DNA of 64,000 bases from Adenanthera pavonina (taxonomy: Eukaryota > Streptophyta > Magnoliopsida > Fabales > Fabaceae): NCBI GenBank assembly GCA_026686845.1, contig JAIVEN010000014.1, positions 28,542,001 to 28,606,000 of the forward strand, in the 5' to 3' direction. This document shows positions 31,807 through 42,135 of this stretch, in pieces (positions within the stretch are counted from its first letter, which is position 1; each line of letters opens with the position of its first letter). The notes beneath the pieces were generated by a model. It was given only the letters and a program-made list of their open reading frames with translations, did not search any database and was not told where the DNA came from. Made by a program: the position numbers and the translations under genes.

Positions 31807-33971
31807 ATGGCGAGAGTAAAGATCCCTGGAGCAGGACAAGCTGGAACTCGGCCAAAAAGAACGGTCAAATCTCAATATGCTACAAAGGAAGGAGAGAAAT
31901 CCAAGAGAAAGGCCGAACCCAGTAAAGCTACCCCTTCTAAATGCCAGAAATCATCATCCAAGGCAGATTCACAGAAAAATGGACCTTCCTCATAAAAAAC
32001 TGCGGTCCCTTCGACTGATACTGCTACTATGGCTTCCTCCCCTTCTACACAATCTGGAGAATTTGAGCTTACTACACTGCCACTTTGGAGCACTCCTGAG
32101 ATTCAAGAAAAGTTTTCTGCCAAGTTTTCCAGCAAAAAGGTAATCAAGCCTCACTGTGTAGATATGGAGCAATTTTTGATATCCAACAACTTTGATGCTG
32201 TATTATGGTTGATAAGATACAAAAACCTGTTGGAAATTGCTGAAAAATATGATGATGAAGTAGTGAAGACTTGGTATGCCTCTCTTCAATATAACAGCAA
32301 GAAAAAGAAATGGGAGGTCACTTTGAGATCAAGGACCATCTGGCTTGCTGATGAAACAATCAATGAAGTGCTGGAAATCCCAGGGCAAGATGGGCTGAAA
32401 ATTGACATCACAGCCTCTGGTATATGGATGAGGCAAGCACAGCTGATGAAGAAGGTGGATCCTTTCTGAACTACAAAGAGAGCACCATTTTGGACACCTT
32501 ATTCAAGAGAAGGGAGAACAGGCCAACAATAAATCTGTTGAAGCCCACAGACCTAAGTGTACAAGTCAGGATCCTACACTACATAGTGTCCAGGATCATA
32601 TTTAACAAGGGTGGCAGCTTCAACTTGATAACAAGGGCAGAGGCTCATGTGATGAATGCTATCATACGTGGGAAGCTCATTAACATGGGTCATATCATCC
32701 TTCAGAGAATGATAAAGGCAAAGGATCAAAGGAAGGATTCCACACTCCCCTATGCTGCAATTATTTCAAGAATCCTGCAGCATGCTAGGATTCAACACAT
32801 TGAGAAGGGAAAAGGGAAACTTACTGAGGCATTCAAAGAGGAGGAACTGCAAAGGATGGACATTGAAAGAGATGAAGGACGATGGGTTGGAAAGGGAGCA
32901 GGGAAATCTGAAGACTTGTTCTTTGTTGCTGATGCATCCCTCCAACAAGAAGGGACTTTCGAGGCCCCTGGCAGATCTGTACCTCAGCCTCCTCAGCCAA
33001 TCCCATCTCCCTCCAGGCCTACTCACCCTCCTTTCACTCCCTTCTCACGGGCCAAGCCAACAAAGGTCACTGAGTTGTTTGACAGTCTGTCAACACTCAT
33101 TCTCAGCATTAGAGATGAGCAAAATTCCAAATTTGCTCATCTACAAGATCAGATCCATTAGTTGGCTGTAAATATGAAGGTGGTGGCTGATGCCTATGAA
33201 GAGATAAGAAATGCTATTCCTACCACTTCAGCTCCACCTCAACCTGGTGTCCCTGAGCCTACTCTGTCTCCATCCCCTGTGCCTCCAAGTCCCTTCGAGA
33301 TTGCCTCCTCTGACCATGATGATGATGATATAGATGATGCTGGTGCAATGAGAACACCAAGTCCTGGTCCACCATTGGACTATGGATTGGAAGAAGAAGG
33401 TCTCCAAGATACAAGCCCTCATGAGCCCATGCAAGAAGATGCTCGGGAATCAATTCTGTCAATTCAAGAAACTGAGCAAGTTGAAAGACTGGTTGCAACC
33501 ATTTCAACCTCCTCTATGCAAGAAACAGTGAGCACTGAAGAAAGGAGCCTTGTACCTGTTGTTGACTATGTTGCCATTGCTCACAATGCTCTACTAGAAG
33601 CTCAGAGGAGAAGGCTGGAAGAAATGTTTCCTCCTGCTAAACCAGCTTCTTCCTCTCTTGCTGCCTATGGACTTACAGAGGAACAAAGAGCTCAACTAGC
33701 TCTTTCCAGATAGGCAATGCAGCAGCTGCTGGAAATCTCTGACGAGGAGACAAGCACTGAGCCACTAGCTGATCCTGAAATCCCTTTTGCTCCTGTGCCC
33801 CTTCGTGCTATTCCTGTCTCTCAGATCCCTCCTCCGGCTGATTTTGTTAGTCTTCCTGATGATATCAAAAAGGGGGAGAAGTCTGGGCAAACTGGAAAGC
33901 CTGCTGCTGAGTAATCAGGGAAAGGGAAAGGGAAATCCTACAGCAAGAAGGCCAAGTCCAAGAAGAAATGA
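31807..33971 (+). pseudogene. S1 envelope-like ORF (plant transposon protein domain), several breaks
   Basis: The extra ORF after pol that marks many Sireviruses, called envelope-like by position. ATG at 31807 opens MARVKIPGAGQAGTRPKRT, a basic N-terminus. A domain near 32060-32400 (TPEIQEKFSAKF, VVKTWYASLQYN, WLADETINEVLEIPG) resembles the putative plant transposon protein domain found in such ORFs. A helical region, a Pro-rich stretch near 32980-33050, an acidic part (DHDDDDIDD, about 33314) and a Lys-rich tail (GKGKGKSYSKKAKSKKK) follow. I see no signal peptide or membrane segment, so a true envelope role is unsupported. Breaks: TAA 31993-31995, a frameshift near 32460, TAG 33159-33161, TAG 33711-33713, TAA 33912-33914. 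The last three fit Gln codons changed C to T. Confidence 0.78.
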
Positions 33972-34167
33972 TTGGAGTTTAGGCTTAAGTCCTCTTGCTG
34001 TATTTTGTACTTTATTGTTTTTGTGTTTTGGATTTGATGTTTGAACTTTGATTAATTTGTTTCTGTACAAGCAACTCTTGATTAAATGAATGGATCCCTT
34101 TGTTGCAATGTTTTGTGCCTTAAATCTCTTCACTTAATCTATTGATTTGATATCTTATGCATATGTT

Positions 34168-34176
34168 GAGGGGGAG
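34168..34176 (+). promoter_or_regulatory. Second, upstream polypurine-tract-like motif in S1
   Basis: GAGGGGGAG, 70 bp upstream of the main tract. Sireviruses have been reported to carry multiple polypurine tracts, which this fits. The surrounding 33972-34231 has no coding content. Confidence 0.5.
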
Positions 34177-34231
34177 CTTGTGAAAGCAAACCTAAGTACT
34201 AATCCAGTTTGTAAGTTGTTTTGTCATCATC

Positions 34232-34245
34232 AAAAAGGGGGAGAA
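34232..34245 (+). promoter_or_regulatory. S1 polypurine tract
   Basis: AAAAAGGGGGAGAA immediately before the 3' LTR. Primer for plus-strand synthesis. Confidence 0.92.
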
Positions 34246-36101
34246 TGTTGAATCAAGAGGTTTGATGATTCCAAACCAACATTCAAGAGCTTGGATTGAA
34301 GATATCAAAGGAGATCAAAGCTGTCTCAAGTGAAGATTTTCTAAGTTCTTGCAGTTAGATCTTTTGTAGGATCCTTAGTTTTTGTTATGACTGGGTAAAA
34401 GATTTTGATTTGAAGAAAAGATGTTTTCAAACTTTGATTTTATGTTAAATCTTTAAATATTTGAAAAACACCCACAAACAGACGAAGGTTGAAAGTTTAA
34501 GCTAAACTGTCAAGTTGGAAATTCGAACTTTGCCTTTGGAAATTCGAATTTCGAGCTAAAACTGAATAAGTCTGAAGAGATGGCTCTCTGTCAGATGAAT
34601 TTTGGCTGTTCAAAATTCAAATTTTCATCTAGTCTGAAAGAGGCCTTTTGGTAAACAGACGAACTTCACACTTTTAAAATTCGAATTTCAAGTAAAATGA
34701 AGTCTGTAAAAACCAAAGAAATTCGTCTGAAATTATGATAAAGTGCATCTGAAATCAAAATGAAATTAAGTTTGATAACTGCTCTCTCACAGACGAATTT
34801 TGAACTTCTAACATTCGAATTTTCATATAAGTCTGAAAGATGCCTCTTTGCAACAGACGAACTTTGAGTCTTCAAAATTCGAATTTCAAACAAAACAAAA
34901 ATTGAGAAAATAGAAGAAATTCGTCTAAAACTATGTTAAAGTTCATCTGAGATCAAGAATGATTTAAGTTTCAAAACTGCTCTTTGACAGACGAACTTTG
35001 AACATTAAAATTCGAATTTCAGAAGCTAAGTTCTTGAGTCTGTTAAAGTGAAACATTGACATACGAATGATAAGAACTTGCAACATTCGAATGATGAAAT
35101 TAGTCTGGAAAGAGTCTCTCTGACAGACGAATTTCACCCTTCCAAAATTCAAATTTCAAAGAAAGTAATCTACTGTGTCTCTTAAACATTCAGTGGACAG
35201 ACGAATTTCGGGATATCAAAATTCGAATTTCGAAGGCACTGTAGAAAATTGAAAACACTGTTCACACTTAACCGAAAAACTTTCTTCTTGAAAATTCGTA
35301 TGTCACATTGTGAAAATGTTTTGTAAGTTTCAAAATTCGAATTTCAATTCATGAACAGACGAACTTCGTGCTGTAACGTTGGAAGCTTTAATCTTCGGTT
35401 CCTTCGAAATTCATCTGTTGACCAACCAAAATTTGAATTTCAGTATGTCAGAAACATTAAATGCGGTTGGTAAACGGATAGTTTTTCAGAGTAACGATAA
35501 CTTCCCCAACGGATAGATTTAATCTCTAACGGATATTTGAGACCTAAATCTATAAATACAACATCATTTGAAGTTGTGTGTAACGAATCAAACTTGTAGA
35601 TACCGAATTTATGCTAAATCTTCTTCTCAAAAGCTTTTACCCTCTCAACTTCTATACTTGTACTTAAACTTTCATATCTACTCTTTTCAAGAGAGTTATT
35701 TCATTATAATCAATCTACTCTTCATCTTGGAGATAGATTTACTTGTAAGGGGTATTCACAAGGGGATTGGGAAGCACATAGTAAAAGTGCTTGGAGAGTT
35801 TGAGAGAGCTCAGAAACAGAGCATACTCGTGTACTGTGGCCCTAGCAAGAAGCCCATTGAAATTCTTGCTGTATAGTGGATAAATCTCAAGAGGTGTCTT
35901 GGGGACTGGATGTAGGTCAAGTGGAAAGACCGAACCAGGATAAATTACTGAGTCTTCTTCTCCCTATCTTTACTTTTCAGCTTGCTCTGTTTTACACATT
36001 GTTTTCATTATATTGTGATATCTTCACTTACTTCACTTTGTGCAGAAAAATTTCAATCTTCCCAATTCACCCCCCCTCTTGGGAAGTCAGCCTTGCTAAC
36101 A
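34246..36101 (+). repeat. S1 3' LTR
   Basis: Starts TGTTGAATCAAGAG and ends GCCTTGCTAACA against ATTCC. Most differences from the 5' LTR are transitions at CG or CHG-type sites (for example ATTCGAAT against ATTCAAAT). One 5-bp deletion near 35494 removes the CCGTT site of the promoter cluster. TATA box CTATAAATA at 35550-35558. Confidence 0.96.
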
Positions 36102-37604
36102 ATTCCTATGCTAAAACCCAATTTGGCTGAAACCCTAAGGTGTAAAGGAAGAAAACTAAATCATAAATCATGCCTTAAAAACCATGGATAGTAAGCTTAG
36201 GGTAGTAACATAAAAGCTTACCGATTGGTTTTTCAATTTTGCTTTGACTCCTCTTCCTTTTCTTCCTCTTTTTCTCCTTCTTTTTCTTGCATTTTCTTCC
36301 TTTGGTTTGGCTACTGGTTCATGCGTGAAAATGCACAGGAAAGAAGGTAATTAAATGACTTAATCATGTGGTTAATATCATGGCTAATCATGGTTATTTA
36401 CAAAAGTAACCATGATTACTTTTTGGTCACCTTCTTCAAGAAGTTTGTCTTCAAAAATCATTAAATAATTTGGACAATTGGCTGAAGCAACTCACGCATG
36501 AGAGAGAGAAAAATGTGTCCAAAAGTTGTCCAATTTTCCTGATCCAGATACACCTCAATCCGGATACTTTTTAATTATACCGATAAAATCGTCTTTATAG
36601 TAATTTAACATTTTTGGAATATAGGACTATTCTAATTTTATTTTTATATTTTTATAATTATCCTATCCCAAATGGTATCTGTGTATGGCCCATATCCAGA
36701 CCCGATTTCTTTTTAACCATCGGTAGGGCCCATAGTTTACTATTACTTTTGGACACTCGGCACTGATTATTTCTTTATTCCTGAACATTAACCCTCAGTG
36801 CCATATATCATTGGACTTATCTCGTCGAGAGCTTTATTTTGACAGTAATTTTACATATTTACAAAATTACCCCTGACCCAGGATTAAATTATAATTTCTA
36901 AAACTTTCGGGTCATTAGGTGTAATTTTTTCCAAGACTTTTCTATTTCATTCTCTGCGTAAATTTTAAAGCTTTTAGGACATGGAGGTCCTTTCTATAAT
37001 TATTTAGGGGTAAAAATATAATTTTCTCATTTTTTCATTCAACCGGGAAAATTGATCTCTTTACCCTTTTTCACGTAAAACGGTGCTATCCGTTTTTGCA
37101 TAATCCCTATACATTACTACATATTTTAATTTTCTTGAGATGTTACATTTAATGTATGAGTACTTTCTATGGTTGAAAGCTAGACATGGAGGGCTTCTCA
37201 TAGACACTAAGATCACTCAATTTGGAGTTGTGTATGATTTATGGTGATTTTTCAAAGTTATGGTCAGAATCAGAAATTTTCTAAAATGACCATTGCTACA
37301 GTGAAAATTATATGAATTTACTATACAAATTGGTCAAATATTTGCCCTATTCAATTTTTTTCCATGTAGATAATCATTTATCCTATTTTTGGAGATTTGA
37401 ATCACCTCAATATGATTTTTCTTGATTTAGTTATGAATTTTCAAAATTCATTGGGTAAAATGAGATTAACCAAAGGAATAGTACCCGAAAATAAAAAAAA
37501 AATTTAAGTTATTTTATGCAGTCAAGTCTCTAATCATGCATTGATGGATTTAAATATAGTTTAATACATGGAAAATGAGTTTACGTATGAGGCGTGACAA
37601 TAAA

Positions 37605-38026
37605 CACTCAACCTTAGAATTTCTTTGTATTTTATCAACTTCTTTGAGTGAGGTTTTATTGCTGAAAAACTTTAAGCTTTTATTACAATTCATTTTGAGT
37701 AGACTTAGGAAAGTAAGTATCTTGAGTGGTTTGATAAATCACTCCCTTTTGTGGAGAGAGAGTAGTGTTCGTGATAGAACAAAGCAGTGTACTGAGACTC
37801 ACAAGTGACCATTCAAAACTTGTAGAGATAGTAAAAATCTCAAGTGATTTCATAGGGACTAGATATAGACTAAGTGCTGTATGCCAAACCAATATACATT
37901 TCTTTTGTCCCTTCTCTATATAGTTATTTAGTTCATTATATCTATTGTACTTTGTTTATCCTTGTTTTACTATTACTATCACTATTCATTCAATTCTTTC
38001 AGTTTCAGTGAAAATTATAACTAACC
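37605..38026 (+). repeat. C2 5' LTR, R-U5 part
   Basis: Continues the C2 LTR after B1. It has a diverged but recognisable Sirevirus R-U5: GAGAGTAGTGTTC near 37757, then AATCTCAAGTGATTTCATAGGG near 37835 and a CCAAACCAATATA counterpart of the usual CGAACCAGGATAA. The LTR then reaches CTAACCCAATT, where A3 is inserted, and finishes at 41111-41143 (CACCCCTCTTTTGG to CATATTAACA). Confidence 0.75.
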
Positions 38027-38031
38027 CAATT

Positions 38032-41000
38032 TGTAACACCTTATATTAGGGCTCATTTCCTATGTATTAGATCATTTTATATGCCTTTCATTATGGTTTA
38101 GAGATTAAAATCATAATATAATAAAAACAGAATTTTTCAAAATTCAGGGTGCTGTTCATTTGGTAATTTCCCTTTTACCCGATGAATTTTGAAAATTAAT
38201 AACTAAATCTGAAAAATTCATCTTGAGGAGATTCAAGTCTCTAAAATTTTCTTAAATTCGAATCAATATGAGAAAAATATAAAACAGTAACTTCATTGGG
38301 CCAATTTGTACAGTAATTTCGTGGACATTTAGTGTTCATTTGGCCATTCTTCTATCTTCCAGTTTTCTAACCTCAAATTTGAAAAATAAGATTTCATTCT
38401 ATTCTATTCCAAATTATGCATACTCTATGTCATTTGAAATCTCTACATGTCTATTAATAGAAACATTTTTCTTATATATTTATTTCACTTACACAACACA
38501 TATCATTAACTTAAATTGTGAAGGGTCAGAATTCTACTGTTACTGGGACAGTTTTGGAAAAACTTACATACCTCTTGTTCTATAACTCCAATCACTTCCA
38601 AATCAGTGGCATATGGATCTTAAGACATAGATATTTTTATACATATAACCACTAAATTTTTGGAGCTTTATACCATTTTATGTTATCTTTTGAAATTTCC
38701 AGTACTTAACTTTCAGTTTCTAGTTTTCATAATATTGTCCTATTCTGCCTAATTTTGAAAATTCACCATTTATTGTACACAACTCCAAATGGGGTGAATT
38801 AGATTTCATATTAATGCTTGAGATGCCCTCTACCTGGTATAAAAATCCCATAAACCTAAAGTCAAGTTAAGTACATAAAAAGGGAAAACTAAACAGACAC
38901 ATCTAGAAAATACCTTGTTTCAATCTATATTGCAATTTGCTTGCCAACCATGCTAACGAACTCATTTTAACATGAAACTTGGTAGAATATAACTTCATAT
39001 TCCAAAATCCAGAACTGAAAAGTATCATACATTTTCTATAACATTAACATAATATTCACTATTTTACAACTTCATATAAAACAAGGCACAAATAACAATT
39101 CATATCATAACATGACAACTTGCACATCAACAACTCATCATTTTCTTCTTCTTGCCTTTTGCTCCTTCCTTAGCTCTTTTGCATTGGTTCTCCCTAGCAT
39201 GGTTAGTCATTGAAGGGGGGTGAGATTCAAAGAATCTCAGTAGCAATCACCATTCATGCAATCATATTATCACATTAAGCATATAATCATCATAAAACAT
39301 GAAGTGAATACTTTTAAACATTTATGCCATACTATTTTACAAAAATTTCGGCAGAGTTTCATTTTGTATTTTGGAAATCTTAGGGTCTCAAAACTCCTCA
39401 ATTAACTTAGCCAACATTCTCAAAGTATCACAATTGATCATATCAAACAATAGGCAAGTCATCAAACTTATTGAAAATCACATGACAATATAAGGCAAGA
39501 ATAGGTAAATTGCTACCTTCATGCTTTCTCTTACTCCTCCACTTGATACCAATGCTCCCACTAGCTTCCTTGGGCTTCTTCAAGTCCTAATGCATCATCA
39601 AACAACTACTCAAGCTAATGGTTCCATGACTTTCCTTAAAAAGTGTTCATGAAACCCTAATTCTTCAAAAATTCACCAAAAATTCATTCCTAACTCAAAA
39701 ATGATGAATTATACCTCTATTTTATGTAATTTTTCATGAGGAATCCAAATATGGCCTCAAAATTACCTAATTGCTTCTCTAGATATGGTTACTATTCAAT
39801 CCGAATTAAGCCTCAAAACCTAAAAATTTCACTTTCTTAATCTTAAGCTTTTTCATGAAATCATTACTAGTTCTTAAGGTTTTGGACAATTTTTGAAATT
39901 CTAACCCTAAGTGTGAGCAGTAGCTCATCCAAATCTGGGGAATTCAAGAAAAATTGTTATACTTTGTTATACAATAAACTACTTGCATATTCAAACTTTA
40001 AATGAACATTTTATCATTTCCCCTATGATTTATGGTTGGAAAACTCCATTTCTTGCTAAATCATGCCATGGCTAAAACCCTAAGGGAGTGGAGAAGGAAA
40101 ACTAAACCATAAACCATGCTCTAAAGACCATGAACTACAAGCTTAAAGTAGTACAATATAACTTGCCAACTTGAGCTCTTGAATTGCCTTGAACTTCCTC
40201 TTCTTCTTCCTCTCTTTCTCTCTTCCTTTCTTTGCGTTTTTTTCTCTGTTTTTGGCTGTTGCGTGCTGGTGAAAATGCAAAGGAAAGAGGGTAACTAGAT
40301 GAGTTAATTAGGTGGTTAATGATGTGGCTAATCATGGTTAATTAGCTTAACCAACTGAAGTTACCTTTTTGACCAAAAATCAACTACTTCTTGAGGAAGT
40401 TTTCCAAAAAAATTTGCTGCCCATGCTGCCCCAATTTCACATCAAATGAGAGAGCTTTGAGTGTCTAGTTTGCTCAATTTTTCCTGGTCCAGATATATCT
40501 TGAACATGATAACCTTTAACCGTACCGATAAAACTGCTTTTTACAGTAAATTAGCATTTTTGGACTACAAGACTAATCTAATTTTATTTTCATATTTTTC
40601 TAATTATCCTGTCCCAAATGATGTCTGTGTATAGCCCATATCCTATCCCAGTTACTTTTTAACCATCGGTAGAGCCCACAGTTTACTTTATCAGTTTACT
40701 GTTATTTTTGGACACTCGGCACGATTATTTCTTCATTCTTGAACATTAACCCTTAGTGCCATATACCATTGGACTTTTCTAGTCGAGGGCTTCATTTTGA
40801 CAGTAATTTTGCATATTTACAAAATTGCCCTTAACCTGGTGTCAAATTATAATTTTTGAAACTTTCAGGTCATTAAGTGTAATTTTTCCTAATGGCTTAT
40901 TTATTTTCTCTCCACGTAATTTTTATTTATTTTGGGATGTGGATGTCATTTTTGAACTTTTCTAGGGGTAGAAACATAATTTCTCATTTTTCCATTCGAC

Positions 41001-41105
41001 CGGGAAAAATGACCTTTTAGCCCTCTTTCATGCAAAATGGTGTGTGCCCATTTTTGCAAATTCCTAATATGTTTCTAGATGTTTTAATTGTCTAAAGATG
41101 TTACA
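38032..41105 (-). repeat. Solo Tekay-like LTR, family A (A3), TSD CAATT
   Basis: Starts TGTAACACCTTATATTAGGG and ends AAAGATGTTACA, flanked by CAATT at 38027-38031 and 41106-41110. It is 3074 bp in minus orientation and closest to A1 (shared start, and shared GATTCAAAGAATCTCAGTAG near 39222). It splits the last 40 bp off the C2 5' LTR. Confidence 0.95.
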
Positions 41106-41145
41106 CAATTCACCCCTCTTTTGGTTGCTTAGCCATATTAACAAT

Positions 41146-41157
41146 TGGTATCAGTGC
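41146..41157 (+). promoter_or_regulatory. C2 primer-binding site
   Basis: TGGTATCAGTGC, 2 bp after the LTR end ATTAACA. It is one base off the usual TGGTATCAGAGC. Confidence 0.8.
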
Positions 41158-41184
41158 TAGGACTCTCGTCAATGATCTAATCAT

Positions 41185-42135
41185 ATGAGAGCAGCTATAG
41201 CCGGATTAGGAGATTCTCTTCTATCTAAAAGATGAAATGTCAACAGACCCCTCGATTTCAATGATGAAAATTTCACTTAGAAAATGAAGATGAGACTATT
41301 TCTTGAAGCATTGGATTACAATGCTTGGGAAGTAGTTACAATAGGAGAGTTCAAGCCAAAAAGAAGTATTGATGGAATGGAAGAAGATAAGCCAAGAGAA
41401 GAATGTATTGAAGATAACATGAGAAGAGTTATGCTGAATCACAAAATCAAACAAGTCATCATGTGCACGTCAAGTGAAAACGAGTACTTCAGAGTTTACA
41501 ATTGCTCCACAGCAAAATAAATGTAGGAAGCCTTAGAGATTGCTTGTGAGGGTACAGAAGGTGTTAAAGACAACAACATTGATACTCTCACTCCTAAATA
41601 CAGGAGTTTCAAAATGAAAGAAGATGAAAGCATCAATGACATACAAATGTGTTCCTCTCATATCATCAACAAACTAAAGGCTTTTAACAAGGAGTATTCT
41701 TAAAGGAAGCAAATCAGGAAAAATTCTTAGAGCTCTTTTTGCTGAATGGCAACCAAAGGTCATTGCTATTGAAGAAGCTCAAGGTTCTTCAAAGAGCTCT
41801 ATCTCAACTTTGTTTGTTGCTCTTGCTAAACATGAAGTCAAACTCATTGCCTTAAGAGAAACATCCCAAGATAAGAAAAAGAAAGCTATCACATTCAAAA
41901 CTACTCAAGAATATTTTGATGAATTAGACAATGAAGAACTATATGAAGAAATAATGGTGATACTTGTCAAAAGGTTTGGTAAGCTTTACAAAAAGAAGAA
42001 ATTCAATAGAAGATTTCCAAAGAAAGATGTTGGCTCTTCAAACAAGAAGGATCCTAAAAAATCTCTCATATGCTTCAAGTGCAAAAAGACTGGTCACATC
42101 AAATGAGAATGTCCTTAGTACTTGAAGAAGCAAGA
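41185..42135 (+). pseudogene. C2 gag remnant
   Basis: Copia gag related to that of S1. It opens near the ATG at 41185 (MRAAIAGLGDSLLSKR, then a stop), continues through KMKMRLFLEALDYNAWEVV and a segment matching the S1 MWDTLQIAHEGT region, and reaches a zinc knuckle CFKCKKTGHIK with a TGA in place of Trp near 42104. Several further stops occur. The frame ends in KKQEKE, where the sequence jumps directly into integrase, so the gag tail, the protease and most of the integrase are deleted. Confidence 0.82.

Larger units (their letters stand above)
23983..36101 (+). mobile_element. Complete Sirevirus S1 (Ty1/copia), TSD ATTCC
   Basis: A 12.1-kb element with two LTRs of 1860 and 1856 bp, a primer site next to the 5' LTR, gag, pol (protease, integrase, RT, RNase H), a spacer, an envelope-like ORF, a polypurine tract and a 3' LTR. 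It is flanked by ATTCC at 23978-23982 and 36102-36106. By eye the LTRs differ by about 30 substitutions and one 5-bp indel, so about 98.4% identity. That makes it the youngest datable insertion here (roughly 0.6 million years if a grass rate of 1.3e-8 applied). Coding lesions: TAG in gag, a frame change at the gag end, TGA in RNase H, and several in the envelope-like ORF. Confidence 0.96.
22487..37147 (-). repeat. Solo Tekay-like LTR, family A (A2), TSD TTTAA, split by S1
   Basis: Starts TGTAACACCTCC and ends GAGATGTTACA, with TTTAA at 22482-22486 and 37148-37152. Its own sequence is 22487-23982 plus 36107-37147 (about 2.54 kb), minus orientation. It shows the family A landmarks (GATTCAAATAATCTCAGTAG near 23271, GGACATCCTGGGGTCTCAA near 23442). 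Inserted within B1. Confidence 0.92.
20400..37599 (+). repeat. Solo Tekay-like LTR, family B (B1), TSD ATAAA, split by A2 and S1
   Basis: Starts TGTAATATGCTGAATTT and ends GAGGCGTGACA, with ATAAA at 20395-20399 and 37600-37604. Its own sequence is 20400-22486 plus 37153-37599 (2534 bp), matching the G2 LTR length of about 2525 bp, and it is related to that LTR in sequence. It lies in plus orientation inside the C2 LTR. No coding region of its own remains. Confidence 0.9.

Noticed and set aside
31807..33971. A true viral envelope glycoprotein in S1
   Set aside because: No signal peptide, membrane segment or glycoprotein-like cysteine pattern is visible. Only its position after pol supports the envelope-like label.
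23983..36101. S1 as a currently autonomous, active element
   Set aside because: Nonsense codons in gag and RNase H, a frame break and a multiply broken third ORF argue against it, despite young LTRs and intact catalytic residues.
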